Counted from the first letter of the stretch, positions 45,117 through 55,162 are shown. The stretch: 64,000 nt of DNA from Afipia sp. (GCA_016201045.1 JACQDM010000002.1:1-64000); one strand, 5' to 3'. Notes: generated by a model not told the origin, from the sequence alone. Program-made: numbers and translations.

Positions 45117-45192
45117 GTCTTTGCGAGGAGCTTAGCGACGAAGCAATCCAGATGATTGAAGAGAGGATCGCTTCGAAGTGCTCGCAATGACG
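45117..45192. repeat. Palindromic intergenic repeat between gltB and gltD
   Basis: TTGCGAG-x-ACGAAGCAATCC on the left and GGATCGCTTCG-x-CTCGCAATGAC on the right form an imperfect palindrome of the 'gcgaggagcgaagcgacgaagcaatcc' type common in Bradyrhizobium-group genomes. It may be a REP-like element and could modulate gltD expression relative to gltB. Confidence 0.75.
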
Positions 45193-45201
45193 CGAAATTC
45201 C

Positions 45202-48200
45202 CTACGCCCCAATTGCGATCTTCGGTTCTTCCGGCTCGCGCGATTTCATTTCCTTCAGCGCGCGGCGGTATTCGACCGGCATCACCTTGCGGAACATCGG
45301 CAGATATTTTGTCCAGTTCTTCAGGATATGTTGCGCGCGTGCCGAACCCGTCAGCTTGGCGTGACGCGAGATCAGCACATGCAGGCGCTCGATATCTTCG
45401 CCGAGCAGGTTCTTGAACACATCGACGCGGCCATGTGCTTCGAGATCGTTCTGCATGCCGAATGCGGTCTCGTTGATCATCTCTTCCGACACGACCGGCT
45501 CAAGCTCGACCATCGCCATATTGCAGCGCTTTTCGAACGAGTTGTCCTCGTCGATGACGTAAGCGATGCCACCCGACATGCCGGCCGCAAAGTTGCGCCC
45601 CGTCTTGCCGAGCACGACGACGATGCCGCCGGTCATGTATTCGCAGCAATGATCGCCCGCGCCCTCGACGACGGCGACCGCGCCCGAGTTGCGCACGGCG
45701 AAGCGCTCGCCCGCGACGCCCTGGAAGTAGCATTCGCCTTCGATGGCACCGTACATCACGGTGTTGCCGACGATGATGGATTCCTCAGGCACGATTCCCG
45801 AAATCTTCGGAGGCCGCACGATGATGCGCCCGCCCGAAAGTCCCTTGCCGACATAGTCGTTGCCTTCGCCTTCGAGATCGAAGGTGACGCCGCGCGTCAG
45901 CCACGCGCCGAACGCTTGCCCTGCGGTGCCCTTCAGCGACACATGAATCGTGTCGTGCGGCAAACCGTTGTGGCCGTAGGTTTTCGCGACGGCGCCGGAC
46001 AGCATCGCGCCCGCGCTGCGGTCGGTGTTGTTGATTTCAACCTCAAACTTCACCGGCGCGCCGCGGTCGATCGCCGCCTGCGCCTTTTCGATCAGCTTGC
46101 GGTCGAGCACCTGCTCGAGGTGATGATCCTGCGCTTCTGCGTGATAAATCTTCTGGCCGGGCTGCGCGGGCTGCTTGACGAATAGCTTGGAGAAATCGAG
46201 GCCCTTCGCCTTCCAGTGCGAAACGAGCTTCGACTGGTCGAGCATCTGGGTCTGGCCGACCATGTCCTCGAACTTGCGGTAGCCGAGCGCGGCCATGATC
46301 TCGCGCACTTCCTCGGCGACGAAGAAGAAATAGTTGATGACGTGTTCGGGCTGGCCGGTGAAGCGCTTGCGCAGCACCGGGTCCTGCGTCGCGACGCCGA
46401 CCGGACACGTGTTCAGATGACACTTGCGCATCATGATGCAGCCCGCCGCGATCAAGGGCGCGGTGGCGAAACCGAATTCGTCGGCACCCAGAAGTGCACC
46501 GATCACAACATCGCGTCCCGTTCTAAAGCCGCCGTCGACTTGCACAATGATGCGCGAACGCAGACGTTCGCGCACCAACGTCTGATGCGTCTCGGCAAGG
46601 CCGATTTCCCACGGCGAACCTGCGTGCTTGATCGAGGTGAGCGGCGATGCACCCGTTCCACCCTCGAAGCCCGCAATGGTCACATGATCCGCGCGGGCCT
46701 TGGCGACGCCGGCGGCGACGGTGCCGACGCCGATTTCGGAGACGAGCTTCACCGACACCGCGCCGTCCGGATTGACGTTCTTCAGGTCGTAGATGAGCTG
46801 CGCGAGATCTTCGATGGAATAGATGTCGTGATGCGGCGGCGGCGAAATGAGACCGACGCCCGGCGTTGAGTGACGCACCTTGGCAATCGTCGCATCGACC
46901 TTGTGGCCCGGCAACTGTCCGCCTTCGCCGGGCTTGGCGCCTTGCGCCATCTTGATCTGCATCATGTCGGAGTTGACGAGATATTCCGTCGTCACGCCGA
47001 ATCGTCCCGATGCGACCTGCTTGATCGCCGAGCGCATGCTGTCGCCGTTCGGCATCGGCTTGAAGCGGTCCGCTTCCTCGCCGCCTTCGCCGGTGTTCGA
47101 CTTGCCGCCGATACGGTTCATTGCAATCGCCAGCGTGGTGTGGGCTTCGCGCGAAATCGAACCGAACGACATTGCGCCGGTGGCGAAACGCTTGACGATT
47201 TCTTTCGCCGGTTCGACCTGATCGAGCGGCACGGGTTTGCGCTTTTCGTCCTCGGCGGTTTTCACGCGGAACAGTCCGCGCAGCGTCAGCAGACGCTCGG
47301 ATTGCTCGTTGAGGATTTTCGCGAAGGCGCGATAGCGTTCCTGCGAATTGCCGCGCGCGGCGTGCTGCAACAGCGACACGGATTCGGCGGTCCACGCATG
47401 ATCTTCGCCGCGCGTCCGGTAAGCGTATTCGCCTCCGACATCGAGCGCGTTCTTGTAGACCGGCGAGTCGCCGAAGGCTTCGGCGTGACGGCGCGCGGTT
47501 TCTTCCGCGATTTCGGCAAGGCCCACGCCTTCGATGCGCGTGTGCGTGCCCGCGAAATACTTCGCGATGAAATCCGCCTTGAGGCCGACCGCGTCGAAAA
47601 TCTGCGCGCCGCAATAGGACTGGTAGGTCGAGATGCCCATCTTGGACATCACCTTCAGCAAGCCCTTGCCGATCGACTTGATGTAGCGCTTGACGATTTC
47701 CTTGTCGTCGAGCTTTGCGGGCAGCTGATCCTTCATCGCGATGATGGATTCGAAAGCGAGATACGGATTGATCGCTTCCGCGCCATAGCCTGCAAGGCAC
47801 GCGAAATGATGCACCTCGCGCGGCTCGCCCGACTCGACGACGAGGCCGACCGAGGTGCGCAGTCCGGTGCGGATCAGGTGGTGATGCACGGCGGCGCAGG
47901 CGAGCAGCGCCGGAATCGGAATGCGATCCGAGCCCGCCGCGCGGTCGGAGAGAATGATGATGTTGACCCCGTCGCGCACCGCGGATTCAGCGCGGCCGCA
48001 CAGCTCCTCCAGCACCTGTTCGAGACCGGCCGCACCGAGGCCTGCATGGAACGTGGTGTCGAGTTCGCGCGACTTGAAATGATTGTCGGCGACATCGGCG
48101 ATGGAGCGGATCTTCTCCATATCGGTGTCGGTCAGAATCGGCTGGCGCACTTCGAGACGCTTGGTTTGCGACTGGCCGTCGACATCGAACAGGTTCGGGC

Positions 48201-49932
48201 GCGGGCCGATGATCGAGACGAGGCTCATCACGAGTTCCTCGCGGATCGGATCGATCGGCGGGTTCGTCACCTGCGCGAAATTCTGTTTGAAATAGGTGAA
48301 CAGCGACTTCGGCCTGCTCGACAGCGCCGACAGCGGCGTGTCGTTGCCCATCGAGCCGGCCGCTTCCTCGCCGGTCGATGCCATCGGCGTCATCAGGATG
48401 GTGATGTCTTCCTGGCTGTAGCCGAATGCCTGCTGGCGATCGAGCAGCGACAGGTTCGAGCGCATCGCTTTCGCGGGCACTTCCTTGATGTCCTCAAGGA
48501 CGATCTGCGTGCCGTGGAGCCACTCGCGATACGGATGGCTCTTGGCCAACTGCGCCTTGATCTCGTCGTCGGGAATGAGACGGCCTTCTTCAAGGTCCAC
48601 GAGCAGCATCTTGCCCGGCTGCAGCCGCCACTTGGTGACGATCTGCTCTTCCGGAATCTTGATTGTGCCCATCTCCGACGCCATGACGATGCGGTCGTCC
48701 TTGGTCACGAGATAGCGGGCAGGGCGCAAACCATTGCGATCGAGCGTCGCGCCGATCTGTCTGCCGTCGGTGAATGCAATCGCGGCTGGGCCGTCCCACG
48801 GCTCCATCAATGCGGCGTGATATTCGTAGAACGCGCGGCGTTCTTCATCCATCAACGGATTGCCGGCCCACGCTTCCGGAATCATCATCATCACCGCGTG
48901 CGCGAGCGAGTATCCGCCCTGCACGAGGAATTCGAGGCCGTTGTCGAAGCAGGCGGTGTCGGACTGGCCTTCGTAAGAGATCGGCCACAAACGGCTGATG
49001 TCTTTTCCGTACAGTTTTGAATGAACGGAAGCCTGACGCGCCGCCATCCAGTTGACGTTGCCGCGCAGCGTGTTGATTTCGCCGTTATGCGCGATCATCC
49101 GATATGGATGCGCGAGCGACCATGCCGGGAAGGTGTTGGTCGAGAAGCGCTGATGCACGAGTGCGAGCGCGGACTCGAAATCCTTCTCATGCAGGTCGGG
49201 ATAATATTTGCCGAGCTGATCGGCGAGGAACATGCCCTTGTAAACGACGGTGCGGCACGACAGCGAAACCGGATAATATCCTGCGAGGCCGCGGTCGCGG
49301 CGCTGATAGATCGCCTGCGAGATCGACTTGCGCAGAATGTAAAGACGGCGCTCGAAATCGTTTTCGTCCTTGATGTCCTTGCCGCGCCCGATGAACATTT
49401 GCGCGCAATGCGGTTCGGTCGGCTTGACGGTTTCGCCGAGAGATTTGTTATCGGTCGGTACTTCGCGCCAGCCGAGCAGCTTGAGACCTTCGCTCTCGAC
49501 CTGGTCGGTGATGATGCTCTGGATGATTTTGCGCCACGGCTTTTCGCGCGGCATGAACAGCGCGCCCACCGCATACTCGCCGGCATTCGGCAATGTGAAG
49601 CCTGCTTCCTTCGCCTTGCGTGCGAAGAAGGCGTGCGGAATCTGCACAAGGATGCCCGCGCCGTCGCCGGCACGCGGATCTGCGCCGACAGCGCCGCGAT
49701 GTTCGAGATTGCAGAGAATGTTGATCGCGTCGGAGACGATCTGGTGCGATTTCTTGCCCTTGATGTTGGCGATGAAGCCGACGCCGCAGGAATCCTTTTC
49801 CAGCGATGGATCGTAAAGCCCGTGCGCGGACGGACGGTAGGTCCATTCGCGAGAGGGTTCGGGTTGAGTCAAAGCGGGGGTTGCCTGCGCACCCATCTCG
49901 GCTTCGTCACGCTCGAACTCCAACCCACTCAT
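45202..49932 (-). CDS. gltB: Glutamate synthase (NADPH) large subunit
   Basis: A 1576-residue enzyme. After a 48-residue propeptide, Cys49 (DSCGVGF) becomes the N-terminal nucleophile of the glutaminase domain (about 49-450); then the central domain, the FMN-binding synthase domain with the [3Fe-4S] Cys cluster ([19 protein letters not shown], near 1170) and the C-terminal GXGXG beta-helix domain. It turns glutamine and 2-oxoglutarate into two glutamates. The length matches the bacterial alpha subunit. First gene of the gltB-gltD unit. Confidence 0.97.
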   Translation of the reverse strand: MSGLEFERDEAEMGAQATPALTQPEPSREWTYRPSAHGLYDPSLEKDSCGVGFIANIKGKKSHQIVSDAINILCNLEHRGAVGADPRAGDGAGILVQIPHAFFARKAKEAGFTLPNAGEYAVGALFMPREKPWRKIIQSIITDQVESEGLKLLGWREVPTDNKSLGETVKPTEPHCAQMFIGRGKDIKDENDFERRLYILRKSISQAIYQRRDRGLAGYYPVSLSCRTVVYKGMFLADQLGKYYPDLHEKDFESALALVHQRFSTNTFPAWSLAHPYRMIAHNGEINTLRGNVNWMAARQASVHSKLYGKDISRLWPISYEGQSDTACFDNGLEFLVQGGYSLAHAVMMMIPEAWAGNPLMDEERRAFYEYHAALMEPWDGPAAIAFTDGRQIGATLDRNGLRPARYLVTKDDRIVMASEMGTIKIPEEQIVTKWRLQPGKMLLVDLEEGRLIPDDEIKAQLAKSHPYREWLHGTQIVLEDIKEVPAKAMRSNLSLLDRQQAFGYSQEDITILMTPMASTGEEAAGSMGNDTPLSALSSRPKSLFTYFKQNFAQVTNPPIDPIREELVMSLVSIIGPRPNLFDVDGQSQTKRLEVRQPILTDTDMEKIRSIADVADNHFKSRELDTTFHAGLGAAGLEQVLEELCGRAESAVRDGVNIIILSDRAAGSDRIPIPALLACAAVHHHLIRTGLRTSVGLVVESGEPREVHHFACLAGYGAEAINPYLAFESIIAMKDQLPAKLDDKEIVKRYIKSIGKGLLKVMSKMGISTYQSYCGAQIFDAVGLKADFIAKYFAGTHTRIEGVGLAEIAEETARRHAEAFGDSPVYKNALDVGGEYAYRTRGEDHAWTAESVSLLQHAARGNSQERYRAFAKILNEQSERLLTLRGLFRVKTAEDEKRKPVPLDQVEPAKEIVKRFATGAMSFGSISREAHTTLAIAMNRIGGKSNTGEGGEEADRFKPMPNGDSMRSAIKQVASGRFGVTTEYLVNSDMMQIKMAQGAKPGEGGQLPGHKVDATIAKVRHSTPGVGLISPPPHHDIYSIEDLAQLIYDLKNVNPDGAVSVKLVSEIGVGTVAAGVAKARADHVTIAGFEGGTGASPLTSIKHAGSPWEIGLAETHQTLVRERLRSRIIVQVDGGFRTGRDVVIGALLGADEFGFATAPLIAAGCIMMRKCHLNTCPVGVATQDPVLRKRFTGQPEHVINYFFFVAEEVREIMAALGYRKFEDMVGQTQMLDQSKLVSHWKAKGLDFSKLFVKQPAQPGQKIYHAEAQDHHLEQVLDRKLIEKAQAAIDRGAPVKFEVEINNTDRSAGAMLSGAVAKTYGHNGLPHDTIHVSLKGTAGQAFGAWLTRGVTFDLEGEGNDYVGKGLSGGRIIVRPPKISGIVPEESIIVGNTVMYGAIEGECYFQGVAGERFAVRNSGAVAVVEGAGDHCCEYMTGGIVVVLGKTGRNFAAGMSGGIAYVIDEDNSFEKRCNMAMVELEPVVSEEMINETAFGMQNDLEAHGRVDVFKNLLGEDIERLHVLISRHAKLTGSARAQHILKNWTKYLPMFRKVMPVEYRRALKEMKSREPEEPKIAIGA

Positions 49933-50406
49933 CGACTGTCCTCAAGCCTCATAGAGGCATTCTAGCTTCGCCCTTTTTGGCCGCAGCTTGGGCGGTCGCG
50001 GCACCCTCGATGAAATCCGCGCGGGATTTCGGGGCCTCCGCTCGCCAAAACGAGCCTAACTTAAGAAATCGCGGCCCGCAGTCGCCGTTCTGGCTGCCTC
50101 TGGGCCTTGCGCTTATTTCAGCGGTGCAAACGCTGTGCCGGTCGACCCCGGAAATTACGACAGTATTACTGTCCTACCGCCGAGACTGCCAAACTTTTTT
50201 CTAACACACAAGCGCATGGGAGTCCCTCCGCAGCCGCTGGCGGCGGGTGCGGAGGCAGGCCGACGCTGTCCAGCGCCTGCAGCAAATCTGCCGCCGTCCG
50301 GCCCAAGGTCGGCCCAAGGTCGGTCCAAGCGCCGCCAAAATCCGAAACGACGTTTTACGCACTTCGTCTCGGATTTTTGGGGATGTGTGTCATGGGAGAA
50401 ACAAGG
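49933..50406. other. Intergenic region between divergent gltB and a secreted-protein gene
   Basis: No coding region is credible here. Visible are a perfect GACAGT-ATT-ACTGTC palindrome at 50159-50173 that could be a regulator site, a hairpin CCTCCGC/GCGGAGG near 50225-50255, and a 2.5-copy tandem of an 11-mer (CCCAAGGTCGG) near 50300-50325. Both gene promoters must lie in this span but no strong hexamer pair could be assigned. Confidence 0.5.
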
Positions 50407-51225
50407 ATGCGCATGATGACCGCAGTGTCGCGGCTCGGCGGGGCCGTTTTCGCAACAACTTTTTTGCTGGCAGGGTTTTCGGCCGCGCCCTCGAACGCGG
50501 GCGAGCGCTGGGATGCCTTCGTCGAGGATCTTCCGCCGATCCCGCGCGTGTCCATTCCGGACATTTCGATGCCGCGTGTCTACGTGCCGGACATCCGCTT
50601 CCGGTGGCGCCCCTATGGCGAGCCGGTTGCGGTCCGTTCGCCCGCCGTCGGTCCGTCCGACCCGCTCGCGGACCTGCCGCCTGAAGGCGGCGTCTTATCT
50701 CCAGCAGACATTGCGCTTGCTTTGCGCGCCAACGGCTTCTCCATGATGGGTCAGGTCAGCCGGCGCGGCCGCGTTTACACGGCGGCGGTACTGGACCGGC
50801 GAGGCGACGACGGCCTTGCGGTGGTGGACGCCCGAAGCGGCGCGATCATTCGCTTCATTCCAGGGTTCGCCGCCAATGCGCGGCTCGACGCAAAACTTGC
50901 CGAACTCTACGGCTCGCCCGGCGTTCCACTGGCCGGTCCCGACTTGAGTCGGGCACGAAAGCCCAAATCGTCAACTGCCGCGCGCGAGACCGCGCAGAAA
51001 TTGGCCGCCCACACGCCGGACGCACTATCGCCTGCAGCGCGGCACGTGCCGCCAAAGCCTGAGGCGGTGAAACCCGTGGCCGAGGTTCAACAGCCGGTCG
51101 CTTCTCAATCCAACCCCGCCGATGCGCATGCGGAAATGAAGCCGGAGTCGTCCGCGCCGACCAAGCCGCCGGAGTTGAAACTCTGGCCGACGATGGCGAT
51201 GCCGGACGTGCAGACGTTCGAGTGA
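50407..51225 (+). CDS. Secreted protein of unknown function
   Basis: A 272-residue protein with a signal peptide (1-31, cleavage near SNA-G). Residues 35-75 contain short Pro-Ile/Val strand repeats (IPRVSIPDISMPRVYVPDI), a central compact segment (about 95-160, LSPADIALALRANGFSMMGQVSRRGRVYTAAVLDRRG is PepSY-like in style) and a Pro/Ala-rich tail. Start chosen at 50407 behind GGGAGAAACAAGG; an ATG six bases later is equally possible. Function unknown. Confidence 0.78.
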   Translation: MRMMTAVSRLGGAVFATTFLLAGFSAAPSNAGERWDAFVEDLPPIPRVSIPDISMPRVYVPDIRFRWRPYGEPVAVRSPAVGPSDPLADLPPEGGVLSPADIALALRANGFSMMGQVSRRGRVYTAAVLDRRGDDGLAVVDARSGAIIRFIPGFAANARLDAKLAELYGSPGVPLAGPDLSRARKPKSSTAARETAQKLAAHTPDALSPAARHVPPKPEAVKPVAEVQQPVASQSNPADAHAEMKPESSAPTKPPELKLWPTMAMPDVQTFE

Positions 51226-51227
51226 CG

Positions 51228-51261
51228 CAAAAAAAGCGCCCCGGGGCACCGGGACGCTTTC
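51228..51261. terminator. Bidirectional terminator
   Basis: AAAGCGCCCCGG pairs with CCGGGACGCTTT (one G-T pair) between convergent genes ending at 51225 and 51290; A-run on the left side. Confidence 0.85.
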
Positions 51262-51289
51262 TCACTTAGAGATTCATTGAAGTCGCGGA

Positions 51290-51778
51290 TCAGGCCGCGG
51301 CTTTCGCCGTCTCGTTCTCGATCACGGGCGAGGACTTCTCGCCGCCGCTGATCGGGATCACGCGTGGCTTCTTCGCTTCCGGAATCTCGCGGACGAGATC
51401 GACATGCAACAGGCCATTCTCGAGCGAGGCATTCTTCACCTGCACGAAATCGGCAAGCTGGAACTGGCGCTCGAAGGCGCGCGAGGCGATGCCGCGATAG
51501 AGAACTTCCGACTTTGAGTCATTGTTCTCGTTGGCGACTTTTTCGCCCTTGATCGTGAGGGTGTTTTCCTTCGATACGATCGAGATTTCATCTTTCGAGA
51601 AACCGGAGACCGCGACGGAAATTCGGAACTCGTTCTCGCCGGAGCGCTCGATGTTGTAGGGCGGATAGCCCGACGAGCCGTCGCTAGATCCTTGGCCGTT
51701 CGTCTGATCGAGCAGGGAGAACAGGCGGTCGAAGCCGATGGTGGAACGATGGAATGGGGTGAGGTCGAAAGTACGCAT
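51290..51778 (-). CDS. Small heat-shock protein, Hsp20 family (IbpA-like)
   Basis: A 162-residue chaperone. An N-terminal hydrophobic arm (TPFHRSTIGFDRLFSLLD) as in IbpA, an alpha-crystallin domain (about 40-135; ISVAVSGFSKDEISI, FERQFQLADFVQVKNASLENGLLHVDL with the A-x-x-x-N-G-x-L motif) and a C-terminal IPI tail motif (RVIPISG). It holds unfolding proteins in soluble form. The start has GGAGGACTAC. Controlled by an RpoH promoter and a ROSE-type thermometer directly upstream. Confidence 0.95.
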   Translation of the reverse strand: MRTFDLTPFHRSTIGFDRLFSLLDQTNGQGSSDGSSGYPPYNIERSGENEFRISVAVSGFSKDEISIVSKENTLTIKGEKVANENNDSKSEVLYRGIASRAFERQFQLADFVQVKNASLENGLLHVDLVREIPEAKKPRVIPISGGEKSSPVIENETAKAAA

Positions 51779-51940
51779 GTAGTCCTCCAAAGTTGAGCGA
51801 CCGGCGCGTATGCATGCGTGGCGGATTCATCGCGTGAACCGCAAACGCCGAGCACAACGCGCCACTCTTTTTCAAAGAGCAGACAACCCGCCGGATTTGG
51901 CCGGGTTTTCGTTCTGCGTGCAGCCTAACCGGCCTGCACG
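51779..51940 (-). ncRNA. ROSE-type RNA thermometer in the hsp20 leader
   Basis: The 3' hairpin of the leader (51782-51801) pairs the ribosome site GGAGGA with TCGCTC through GTC-(G)-CTC / GAGGAC, leaving one bulged G. This reproduces the ROSE signature UYGCU opposite the Shine-Dalgarno, described for Bradyrhizobium small heat-shock genes. Further upstream hairpins are CTCTTT/AAAGAG and ACCCG/CGGGT. At high temperature the weak stem would melt and expose the ribosome site. The leader length is about 160 nt. Confidence 0.82.
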
Positions 51941-51946
51941 AAACTG

Positions 51947-51974
51947 ATATGGGAGGGTCGTCGCGACGTTCAAG
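51947..51974 (-). promoter_or_regulatory. RpoH (sigma-32) promoter of hsp20
   Basis: On the minus strand CTTGAA (51969-51974), a 15-base spacer and CCCATAT (51947-51953) match the heat-shock sigma consensus CTTGAA-N11-16-CCCATNT. It starts the leader containing the thermometer, giving transcriptional plus translational heat control. Confidence 0.85.
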
Positions 51975-52006
51975 AGGGTGTTTTGAGGCCGATTTAGTTG
52001 GGAAAT

Positions 52007-52094
52007 TGTCATGGCCGGGCTTGTCCCGGCCATCCCGACCTCTTAGGCACTGTGCTTCATTCATCGAGGTCACCGGAACAAGTCCGGTGACGAC
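52007..52094. repeat. Paired-palindrome repeat, copy 1
   Basis: Two 23-base palindromes, ATGGCCGGG-CTTGT-CCCGGCCAT (52011-52033) and GTCACCGGA-ACAAG-TCCGGTGAC (52069-52091), are separated by 35 bases. The same architecture with compensated stems recurs at 56684-56772. It lies between hsp20 and the alpha/beta hydrolase gene. A BIME-like dispersed repeat. Confidence 0.85.
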
Positions 52095-52127
52095 AACTCG
52101 ACCTCGATTTGCCGTCCGGTAATTTAG

Positions 52128-53075
52128 ATGTCCCTCATTTCCATTCCCTCCAATCCCGTTCCGGAAGGCGCCATCACCGGCACGATCAAGACCAAGGACG
52201 GCGTCGAATTGCGCTTTGCGCGCTGGGAGCCGCCGGCCAACCGCAAGGGCACGGTCTGTGTGTTCACCGGCCGCGCCGAATCCATCGAAAAATATTTCGA
52301 GACGGTGCGCGATCTGCAGGCGCGCGGTTTCGCGGTGGCGACGATCGACTGGCGCGGGCAGGGACACTCATCGCGGCAGCTCGCCGATCCGCGCAAGGGT
52401 TACGTCTACAGTTTCGACGATTTTGAACTCGACGTCGAAACTTTCTTCGATCAGATCGTGCTGCCGGACTGTCCGCCGCCATATTTCGCGCTGGCTCATT
52501 CGATGGGCGGTGCCGTGATGTTGCGTGTCGCACATTCCGGCAAGCGCTACTTCGAGCGCATGGTGCTCTCCGCGCCGATGATCGACCTTCATGGCGCCAG
52601 CATGAAATTGCCCGTGCGTGTTCTGATCCGCGCTTTGCGATGGATGGGCATGGGCGGCAATTTCGTCCCCGGCGGCAATGCTGTGCTGATGGGAACATCG
52701 GGCTTCATCAATAATCCGGTGACCACGGACGTCGTGCGTTACGCACGCAATGCGGCGATCATCGAGGAGGATCCGACGCTCGGCATCGCTTCGCCGACGG
52801 TGGCGTGGGCGGACGCTGCATTCCGCGCGATGGTGGAATTTCGCGGCAACAATTATCCGGCGCGTATCCGTCAGCCGATCCTGATGCTGGCCGCGAGCAA
52901 CGACACGATTGTTTCAACTTCTGCCATCGAAGAATTCGCCTATCATCTGCGCGGCGGCTCGCATCTCGTCATTGCCGGATCGAAGCACGAGATTTTACAG
53001 GAGCAGGATCGCTTCCGCGCGCAGTTCTGGGCGGCGTTCGACGCCTTCGTGCCCGGCACGCCGTTGTTCAAGTAA
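52128..53075 (+). CDS. Alpha/beta hydrolase, lysophospholipase-like
   Basis: A 315-residue serine hydrolase of the Hydrolase_4 (monoglyceride lipase/PldB) type. The nucleophile Ser125 is in LAHSMGGAVM; oxyanion and cap regions follow (TGRAESIEKYFETV, DWRGQGHSSR); the acid is in AASNDTIVS and the His in GSKHEIL. No signal peptide, so it acts in the cytosol or on the inner face of the membrane on lyso-lipids or related esters. The substrate is not proven by sequence. Confidence 0.92.
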   Translation: MSLISIPSNPVPEGAITGTIKTKDGVELRFARWEPPANRKGTVCVFTGRAESIEKYFETVRDLQARGFAVATIDWRGQGHSSRQLADPRKGYVYSFDDFELDVETFFDQIVLPDCPPPYFALAHSMGGAVMLRVAHSGKRYFERMVLSAPMIDLHGASMKLPVRVLIRALRWMGMGGNFVPGGNAVLMGTSGFINNPVTTDVVRYARNAAIIEEDPTLGIASPTVAWADAAFRAMVEFRGNNYPARIRQPILMLAASNDTIVSTSAIEEFAYHLRGGSHLVIAGSKHEILQEQDRFRAQFWAAFDAFVPGTPLFK

Positions 53076-53123
53076 TCGCCTGCAGCACGATCTCGCGCCG
53101 GTAACCGCGGCCATCGGCAACGC

Positions 53124-53876
53124 CTAGCGGCTGAGCCGAACCATCATCTCGCCGGCCAGATAGAACCCGAGCAGCATCATCGCAATCAGGAACCAGAATC
53201 GGAACGATTCCGCATCCATCCGCGCGCGCAGAACCTGGCCCAGATACATGCCGGCGAAGGCTCCGGCCATCGCAACGGCGCCCGGCAATGCGGTCGCGGC
53301 AGTGAGAAGTCCCGCGCCGGTGAGATTGAACGCGAGTGCGACAGTTGCGGTGGTGAAGAAAACGCCGAGCGCCTGAACCAGTTCATCCTTCTCCATGCCG
53401 ATGGCCTGCATGAAGGGCATCGAGGGGATAACCTGCACGCCGGTCGCCGCCGAAATCACGCCGGTGACGAGGCCGACAATGCCGCCGATCCATTTCTCGT
53501 GCCGCGTCGGCACGCTGAAGCTCACTTTCGCGAGGCTGATGATCGCGTAGATCACAAGCAGAAGGCCGAGAACAACGGTGCCATAAGGCGCGTAAGGCCC
53601 GGTCATCAGACCTGCGCCCGAGAGGATTCCGATCACGGTGCCAACCATCAGCGGCCACAGCCGCCGCGTGATGTCGCGCAGATAAGGCCCGACGAAGGTT
53701 TGCCAGATGTTGGTGACGATCGCCGGGACGATGACGATGGCGAGCGCCTGCGCCGGTGCCATGCGCGTTGCGAGCAATCCCATCGCGACCGTCGGCAACC
53801 CAAGCCCGATCACGCCTTTGACGAAACCGGCAAGCAGAAACACGCCCGCAATGACGAACAGAAACGGATAATCCAT
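53124..53876 (-). CDS. TSUP-family (TauE/SafE) membrane permease
   Basis: A 250-residue protein with about eight transmembrane segments in two repeats; VKGVIGLGLPTVAMGLL near 20 and GVISAATGVQVIPSMPFMQ near 140 are the family repeat motifs. TSUP proteins export or import sulfonates, sulfite or organic anions. It starts directly after the hisN stop with no gap, so both are transcribed together, though no functional link is evident. Confidence 0.9.
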   Translation of the reverse strand: MDYPFLFVIAGVFLLAGFVKGVIGLGLPTVAMGLLATRMAPAQALAIVIVPAIVTNIWQTFVGPYLRDITRRLWPLMVGTVIGILSGAGLMTGPYAPYGTVVLGLLLVIYAIISLAKVSFSVPTRHEKWIGGIVGLVTGVISAATGVQVIPSMPFMQAIGMEKDELVQALGVFFTTATVALAFNLTGAGLLTAATALPGAVAMAGAFAGMYLGQVLRARMDAESFRFWFLIAMMLLGFYLAGEMMVRLSR

Positions 53877-54662
53877 CTATTTCGCCGCCAGCACCTTGAG
53901 CGCAGCCTCATGCACGCGCTTGTCGCCGGCTGCGACGATGCGGCCGCCTGTTTGCGCGGGCTTGCCGTCCCACGTCGTCATGATGCCGCCTGCGCCGCTG
54001 ACGATGGGAATGAGCGCTGCGACGTCATAAGGCTTCAGTTCGGTTTCGATAATGAGATCGAGATGGCCGGCGGCGAGCATGCAATAGGCGTAACAGTCGC
54101 CGCCGTAGCGTGAGAGTTTCACTTCCTTCTCGACGCGGCCGAACTGCGCGCGATCCGTTTCTTTCATCAAACGCGGACTCGTCGTGAACAGAACGGCGTC
54201 ATTGAGCGAGGCGCATTTGCGCGTCGAGAGTTTGCGCTTTCCCGACGGGCCGGCGTAGCGCGCGGCACCGTTGTCGCCGGTGAAGCGTTCGCCGATATAA
54301 GGCTGGCTCATCATGCCGTAGGCGGGCGAGCCGTTGTGCATCAGCGCGATCAGCGTGCCCCAAATCGGCATTCCGGAGATGAAAGATTTTGTGCCGTCGA
54401 TCGGATCGAGCACCCACACATATTCGGCGTCTTCACGCTCGGCACCGAATTCCTCCCCGACGATGCCGTGCTTCGGAAAGTTGTCCTTGATCATCCGCCG
54501 CATGACGGCTTCCGCCGCGCGGTCGGCCTCGGTGACGGGATCGAGATCGCGGCCCGAGCCTTTGTTTTCGACGCTCAGGGATGTGCGGAAGAAGGGAAGG
54601 ATGGTCTCGCCGGAGGCGGTCGCGAGGCGTTCGATGAAGGCGGTGAAATCGATGACCGTCAC
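53877..54662 (-). CDS. hisN: Histidinol-phosphatase (inositol-monophosphatase family)
   Basis: A 261-residue Mg-dependent phosphatase of the IMPase fold: GEE at 69-71, DPIDGTKSFI starting at Asp86, and PYDVAALIPIVSGAGG near 215. The subgroup is that of alphaproteobacterial HisN, which removes phosphate from histidinol phosphate; inositol or other sugar phosphates remain possible. The start is GTG with GAGGA seven bases upstream. Confidence 0.88.
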   Translation of the reverse strand: MTVIDFTAFIERLATASGETILPFFRTSLSVENKGSGRDLDPVTEADRAAEAVMRRMIKDNFPKHGIVGEEFGAEREDAEYVWVLDPIDGTKSFISGMPIWGTLIALMHNGSPAYGMMSQPYIGERFTGDNGAARYAGPSGKRKLSTRKCASLNDAVLFTTSPRLMKETDRAQFGRVEKEVKLSRYGGDCYAYCMLAAGHLDLIIETELKPYDVAALIPIVSGAGGIMTTWDGKPAQTGGRIVAAGDKRVHEAALKVLAAK

Positions 54663-55015
54663 GACTGTTCCTCAGCGCAGTTGCGCGGCGACGGTGCGGT
54701 CCGTGCCCACCCGCATGGCCCTATAAGACTCTTGGCGGCGGGGCAATCGCACGCCGCTTGGGGCACGATTCCGCATAGAAAATCGGGTTCATTCTTTAAC
54801 CGTTCGGTAGCGATTCGGGCGTCGAAGCGCTGGGTTTTCCGGCAGAATGAGAACAGTAGTTCATTTCTTGGGACCTCAGCGCGGCATTTTCATCTCGGCT
54901 TGAATGGCGGATTCAAATTCAACTATCTGATTTTTCTATTGATTTTTGCATTGTTGCCCGGAGGTCACTGCAATCCAGTTATGCGTTCCTGGCATACAAA
55001 ATTCGGGAAATTTTC
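54663..55015. other. Intergenic region with no recognised gene
   Basis: Between hisN and the small RNA promoter I find no credible coding region; the longest frames are short and lack ribosome sites. The AT content rises towards 54900-55020, ahead of the small RNA. Confidence 0.5.
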
Positions 55016-55044
55016 TTGATCTTGGTGCGGTGCGGTCGCATATT
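55016..55044 (+). promoter_or_regulatory. Promoter of the small RNA
   Basis: TTGATC (55016-55021) and CATATT (55039-55044) are 17 bases apart, placing the start near 55051. Confidence 0.6.
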
Positions 55045-55050
55045 GTTGCG

Positions 55051-55139
55051 GTGCGACAACGCCTTGCGTTGTTGCTGCCCTCCTTGGGCGTTTCCTCCCT
55101 AGACTTGGGCCACTTGCTTTTGCGAGTGGCCCTTTTTTC
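55051..55139 (+). ncRNA. AbcR-like (alpha-r15) small RNA
   Basis: A free-standing transcription unit of about 90 nt: a promoter, a region with two pyrimidine stretches CCTCC and TTCCTCCC (in CTGCCCTCCTTGGGCG and GTTTCCTCCCTAG, 55078-55101) and a strong terminator. Two unpaired anti-Shine-Dalgarno-like CUCC motifs before the terminator stem are the hallmark of the Hfq-dependent AbcR/alpha-r15 family, which represses many ABC-transporter mRNAs in Rhizobiales. The family call is by recognition of these motifs, not by alignment. Confidence 0.65.
55107..55138 (+). terminator. Terminator of the small RNA
   Basis: An 11-bp stem (GGGCCACTTGC / GCGAGTGGCCC with one G-T pair, loop TTTT) followed by six T. 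It may also help end nothing else, as the next gene runs leftward and stops at 55163. Confidence 0.92.
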
Positions 55140-55162
55140 TTGGGTAAAATCTCGCCGTGAAT

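Noticed and set aside
46870-49020. Very long open frame opposite gltB
   Set aside because: It lies wholly antisense to the well-supported gltB gene, is His/Arg/Asp-rich without domains, and reflects the GC-skewed codon pattern of gltB.
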